From Deltaproteobacteria bacterium (GTDB lineage Bacteria; Desulfobacterota; Desulfobacteria; Desulfobacterales; SG8-13): a stretch of DNA of 9,261 nucleotides. A program made the translations under genes and the position numbers. The stretch lies in assembly GCA_024639205.1 (NCBI GenBank), contig JAHEIV010000087.1, forward strand, positions 1 to 9,261. The letters run 5' to 3'. The notes under the pieces were generated by a model. That model worked only from the letters and a program-made list of their open reading frames with translations. It did no database searches and was not told where the DNA came from. Below are positions 6,924 to 9,261 of this stretch, one piece after another; within the stretch, counting starts at the first letter, position 1, and each line of letters starts with the position of its first letter.

Positions 6924-7916
6924 ATGAGAGCCATCGTACTGAAAGAATTCGGCGGACCGGAGGTAATGCAGATCGGCGAAGTACCGACACCCGAGCCCGT
7001 TGACGGGCAGGTGCTGGTGCGGGTGATGGCCACCTCGGTGAACCGGGCCGATCTGATCCAGCGCCAGGGCAATTACCCGCCGCCGCCGGGGGAATCGGAA
7101 ATCCTTGGTCTGGAGGCCGCCGGGGTAATCGAAACCATCGGCCCCGGCGTCAGCGGCTGGAAACCCGGTGACCGCGTGATGGGTCTGGTAGCCGGCGGTG
7201 GGTATGCGCAGTTTGTGGTGATGACTGCCGATCACCTGCTGCCGGTGCCCGAGGCGCTCGATTTTAACGAAGCGGCCTGTGTGAGCGAGACGTATATCAC
7301 CGCTTTTTTGAACATATTTTTAATCGGCGGTCTGCAATCCGGGGAAACGGTTTTGCTGCACGGCGGCGGCGGCGGCGTCAACACGGCAGGCATCCAGCTA
7401 TGCCGGCAACTGGTTTCCGATGCGACCATCATCGTGACCGCCTCGCCCGGCAAGCTCGACCGGGTGCGGCAGCTCGGCGCCGACCGGGTGATCAACTACC
7501 GCGAGCAGGACTTTGCCGATGAAGTGCGAAGCTTTACCGGCAAGCGGGGCGCCGACGTCATTCTCGATCATATCGGCGCCCAATACCTTCAATCGAACCT
7601 CAAATGCCTGGCCCTTGAAGGGCGGCTGGTCATCATCGGGTTGCTGGGCGGCTCGGTGGCGGAGCTCAACCTGGCCCACCTGATGGTCAAACGCCAGCGC
7701 ATCATTGGCTCGGTGTTGCGGTCGCGTTCCATTGCAGAAAAAAAGGAGATCGCGGCTGCTTTTACCCGGCGCGTCTTGCCGTATTTCGAACGGCGTGAAA
7801 TCGTTCCCTTGATACACCGCGTCTACCCACTGGCACAAGCACAGGCGGCCCACGAAGAAATGCAGGCCAGCCGGCATTTCGGAAATATCGTCCTGCAGGT
7901 GCAAAACGATATTTAA
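6924..7916 (+). CDS. PIG3/TP53I3-type NAD(P)H:quinone oxidoreductase (zinc-free MDR family)
   Basis: Cytoplasmic medium-chain oxidoreductase that in this family reduces quinones with NADPH. It is 330 residues, close to human PIG3 (332), and lacks zinc-binding residues. Signatures are NRADLIQRQGNYPPPPGES (40-58), the substrate-side loop with Tyr51, and LGLEAAGVIETIG (61-73). The Rossmann nucleotide loop follows (HGGGGGVNTAGIQL, 146-159), then GADVILDHIG (209-218), LLRSRS-like VLRSRS (264-269) and the C-terminal HFGNIVL (318-324). In the loop, Gly replaces the Ser and Asn replaces the last Gly of PIG3's GLSGVG. ATG 6924 aligns with the family start and has AGGAAG (6913-6918) in front. An in-frame ATG at 6885 has an even cleaner GAGG at 6-nt spacing and would add 13 residues. 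The in vivo substrate is unknown. Confidence 0.92.
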   Translation: MRAIVLKEFGGPEVMQIGEVPTPEPVDGQVLVRVMATSVNRADLIQRQGNYPPPPGESEILGLEAAGVIETIGPGVSGWKPGDRVMGLVAGGGYAQFVVMTADHLLPVPEALDFNEAACVSETYITAFLNIFLIGGLQSGETVLLHGGGGGVNTAGIQLCRQLVSDATIIVTASPGKLDRVRQLGADRVINYREQDFADEVRSFTGKRGADVILDHIGAQYLQSNLKCLALEGRLVIIGLLGGSVAELNLAHLMVKRQRIIGSVLRSRSIAEKKEIAAAFTRRVLPYFERREIVPLIHRVYPLAQAQAAHEEMQASRHFGNIVLQVQNDI

Positions 7917-8455
7917 CCCCGAATCGACGGCCGCAAACGGTTCGGCGGGTTGGCCAACGGCTGCAGGGCGGCGACAATTTGCTCGTAGGTGTAAATATTG
8001 GCTTCGATCAGCCCGATCGCATCATCTAAAAGCTTGCGCGTCTCTGCATTTTCAATAAAACCGTGATACAGCATAAGGGAGTTTATCCGATCCCTGGATT
8101 CGAAGATCGCCCGTCGCAGGCTCTTGACACGCAGCGTGTAGTAATCCGACCGGCTATCCTGCCGGATATAATTGACGATCGAGAGCAGCTCCCACTGATA
8201 CTTACACACCAGATTGGCTTCACTGACAAACAGGTAGCTTTTCTGAATGTAGCTGAGCTGGCGGTCCGGGCCGTCGATGTTGTCTATGGCCGCATCGTGC
8301 AGGTCGCGGTAGACAGTCTGAAGACTGTCGTGGTTTAGATACAGTCGGGTGATCAGTTCGTTCAGCTGTCCATCCTTCACACTGGAATGGACCCCGCCAT
8401 TTAGGGCCAATGTCACTACCAATGCGGTTAGCGCTGCAACAATTTTCGTTTTCAT
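7913..8455 (-). CDS. Exported helical protein of unknown function
   Basis: I do not recognise a family. The 180 residues open with a Sec-type signal peptide: basic MKTK, then a hydrophobic core (about 5-19), with likely cleavage near residues 23-25 (GVHSS). The absence of a lipobox cysteine suggests a soluble periplasmic or secreted protein of about 155 residues. The rest looks almost wholly alpha-helical and charged, with one cysteine (C84) and a proline/arginine-rich tail (NPPNRLRPSIRG). ATG 8455 is preceded by GAAAGG with a 5-nt spacer. It diverges from the CULT gene and shares its symmetrical promoter region. It converges on the oxidoreductase, the two stop codons overlapping in TTAA. Possible roles include a helical binding or scaffold domain; nothing in the sequence decides this. 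Confidence 0.8.
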   Translation of the reverse strand: MKTKIVAALTALVVTLALNGGVHSSVKDGQLNELITRLYLNHDSLQTVYRDLHDAAIDNIDGPDRQLSYIQKSYLFVSEANLVCKYQWELLSIVNYIRQDSRSDYYTLRVKSLRRAIFESRDRINSLMLYHGFIENAETRKLLDDAIGLIEANIYTYEQIVAALQPLANPPNRLRPSIRG

Positions 8456-8503
8456 GGCTGCCTTTCTTATTTCTTTTTCAGATATGCCGAAACTGTCGAT
8501 CCG

Positions 8504-8555
8504 GCTTTACATTCAGCGGTTTTTGAATATAATGACAGGTGGTTGGATGTAAAGC
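8504..8555. promoter_or_regulatory. Symmetrical bidirectional promoter between the exported protein and the CULT gene
   Basis: Plus strand: TTTACA (8506-8511, 5 of 6), 16 nt, TATAAT (8528-8533, perfect). Minus strand: TTTACA (8548-8553), 16 nt, TATATT (8526-8531, 5 of 6). The two -10 boxes overlap by four bases, so the start sites would lie about 20 bp apart, near 8540 rightward and 8519 leftward, and the transcripts diverge. Both promoters use one element pair with matching spacing, which suggests that the two genes are expressed together or in competition. Prediction only, but unusually clean. Confidence 0.65.
8504..8555. repeat. Inverted repeat GCTTTACATTC / GGATGTAAAGC
   Basis: The arms 8504-8514 and 8545-8555 match at 10 of 11 positions, with an uninterrupted 9-bp outer core (GCTTTACAT/ATGTAAAGC) and a 30-nt spacer. 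The arms contain the two -35 boxes. They could therefore reflect promoter symmetry, or be a pair of operator half-sites. Confidence 0.6.
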
Positions 8556-8579
8556 ATGCGTAAGGATCGACTGCGGTAA
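8556..8579 (+). other. Seven-codon minicistron ending on the CULT start codon
   Basis: ATG 8556 begins a seven-codon frame (MRKDRLR) whose TAA (8577-8579) overlaps ATG 8579 of the CULT gene as TAATG. This geometry favours termination-reinitiation coupling. The CULT start itself has only a distant purine site (TAAGGA, 8561-8566, 12-nt spacer). A chance origin is possible in so short a frame. Confidence 0.3.
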
Positions 8580-9025
8580 TGGAAAATTGGATAACATCAG
8601 CGTCCGACGGAGCAGCGAAGTACTGCCTTCGAATCCCCGGAAAAGACAAAGGCGGCGGATCTGCGGGGGATCATCCCGAAAAGGCCCCTAAAGACCAAAC
8701 CGTGGATGAAGACGAGGAGGTGATCCTTTGCCGGCAGTGCGACCGACCGATCACGCGACCGGCTGAACGCATCGAAATATCGGGTTCGCACAAGCACACC
8801 TTTGCCAACCCTCACGGGATCGTTTTTGAGATCGGGTGTTTTCGAGCGGCGTTCGGTTGCGGCTACAGCGGCCCGACCACAAACGAATTTACCTGGTTTA
8901 AGGGATACAACTGGAAGGTGGCCGTATGCGGAAGCTGTGCGGCCCATCTGGGCTGGCTGTTTTTGTCATCCGGAAGTGCGGCGTTTCACGGATTGATTCT
9001 GAACCGACTCAAGAGCTCCGATTAA
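8579..9025 (+). CDS. Stand-alone CULT-domain (cereblon thalidomide-binding-like) protein
   Basis: 148 residues. Residues 51-145 align with the C-terminal ligand-binding domain of human cereblon. The zinc cysteines are C51/C54 (CRQC) and C117/C120 (CGSC). NPHG (77-80) matches the human NPHG at 351-354. The aromatic-cage tryptophans are W106, W112 and W126, in FTWFKGYNWKVAVC and HLGWLF; spacings W112-C117 (5) and C117-W126 (9) equal the human ones. Human His378 is replaced by Phe104. There is no Lon domain or DDB1-binding region, as in other bacterial members, so it is not a ubiquitin-ligase part. Family members bind cyclic imides such as glutarimides and, in one bacterial protein, uridine; the native role is unknown. 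Residues 1-48 are polar, Gly/Asp/Lys-rich and probably disordered. ATG 8579 is the first start in frame; GTG 8702 would remove the tail. No signal peptide is seen, so it is probably cytoplasmic. Confidence 0.92.
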   Translation: MENWITSASDGAAKYCLRIPGKDKGGGSAGDHPEKAPKDQTVDEDEEVILCRQCDRPITRPAERIEISGSHKHTFANPHGIVFEIGCFRAAFGCGYSGPTTNEFTWFKGYNWKVAVCGSCAAHLGWLFLSSGSAAFHGLILNRLKSSD

Positions 9026-9261
9026 TTTCAATATGTGAAGTCCGATGAACCCATGCAGGTTCGGCGGTCGATTACTGACGGGATCTTCCTGGTTTACATT
9101 GACACCCGCCCGGCCTGTGCATCCGAAACCATCGGTCAAATGAGCGGGTTCGCATTGACTTTCCAGCGCCAGCGACTATTTTCTAAACCGTTGTGACGCC
9201 GATGATAACTTTTCCACACGCCGAAAGGTTGTAAATCGATCATGCTGCTGTCCAAGTTTGG
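9026..9261. other. Gene-free stretch at the right edge
   Basis: No frame here can be supported as a gene. GAACC...GGTTC (9048-9063) is a 5-bp stem without a T-run, so it is not a convincing terminator for the CULT gene. An ATG at 9242 stays open to the edge for six codons and could begin the next plus-strand gene, with AAAGG about 13 nt upstream. Confidence 0.5.
9155..9182 (+). promoter_or_regulatory. Possible promoter for a gene beyond the right edge
   Basis: TTGACT (9155-9160, 5 of 6 consensus) and TATTTT (9177-9182, 4 of 6) have a 16-nt spacer, about 60 nt upstream of the ATG at 9242. A separate perfect TTGACA at 9099-9104 has no matching -10. Weak call. Confidence 0.3.

Noticed and set aside
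7398..7904. 168-codon minus-strand frame antisense to the oxidoreductase
   Set aside because: It overlaps a certain MDR gene and contains no signal, domain or ribosome site.
8597..8947. 116-codon minus-strand frame inside the CULT gene
   Set aside because: The plus strand carries all conserved CULT residues; the antisense frame has none of its own.
7913..9025. CULT gene and exported protein as horizontally acquired cargo next to the T2SS operon
   Set aside because: No integrase, tRNA, flanking repeats or clear base-composition shift is visible.
9048..9063. GAACC/GGTTC hairpin as terminator of the CULT gene
   Set aside because: Only a 5-bp stem with a 6-nt loop and no T-tract.

Overview
The window looks like chromosomal DNA of a Gram-negative bacterium, most likely a Desulfobacterota (deltaproteobacterial) anaerobe. 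The type II secretion (T2SS) genes show the cell is diderm. The moderately high GC, the GspL/GspM style and a stand-alone cereblon-type CULT protein suggest this lineage. The assignment is inference; there is no rRNA or other phylogenetic marker here.

Region 1 (1-6757, minus strand) is a T2SS operon read from right to left: gspF, gspG, gspH, gspI, gspJ, gspK, gspL and the start of gspM, which runs off the left edge. The genes are tightly packed, with overlaps or gaps of about 60 nt or less. GspF and GspL/M are inner-membrane platform proteins. GspG is the major pseudopilin, and GspH, I, J and K are the minor pseudopilins that start and cap the pseudopilus. The secretin (D), ATPase (E), clamp protein (C) and prepilin peptidase (O) are not in the window. 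gspF is the first gene of the unit and has a good sigma70-type promoter (-35 6842-6847, -10 6819-6824).

Region 2 (6924-7916, plus strand) is a PIG3/TP53I3-type NADPH:quinone oxidoreductase, divergent from gspF. Its stop codon overlaps the stop codon of the next, convergent gene (shared TTAA at 7913-7916).

Region 3 (7913-9025) is the most interesting part. A small exported helical protein of unknown family (minus strand) and a 148-residue CULT-domain protein (plus strand) diverge from a compact, nearly symmetrical bidirectional promoter. Each direction has TTTACA, a 16-nt spacer and a near-consensus -10, and the two -10 boxes overlap in the centre. The CULT protein keeps all four zinc cysteines and all three cage tryptophans known from human cereblon, the thalidomide-binding domain. 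A 7-codon minicistron ends on its start codon.

Region 4 (9026-9261) has no gene that I can support. A possible plus-strand promoter lies upstream of an ATG at 9242, which may begin the next gene beyond the edge. I see no tRNA, rRNA, CRISPR array, insertion sequence or prophage in the window.
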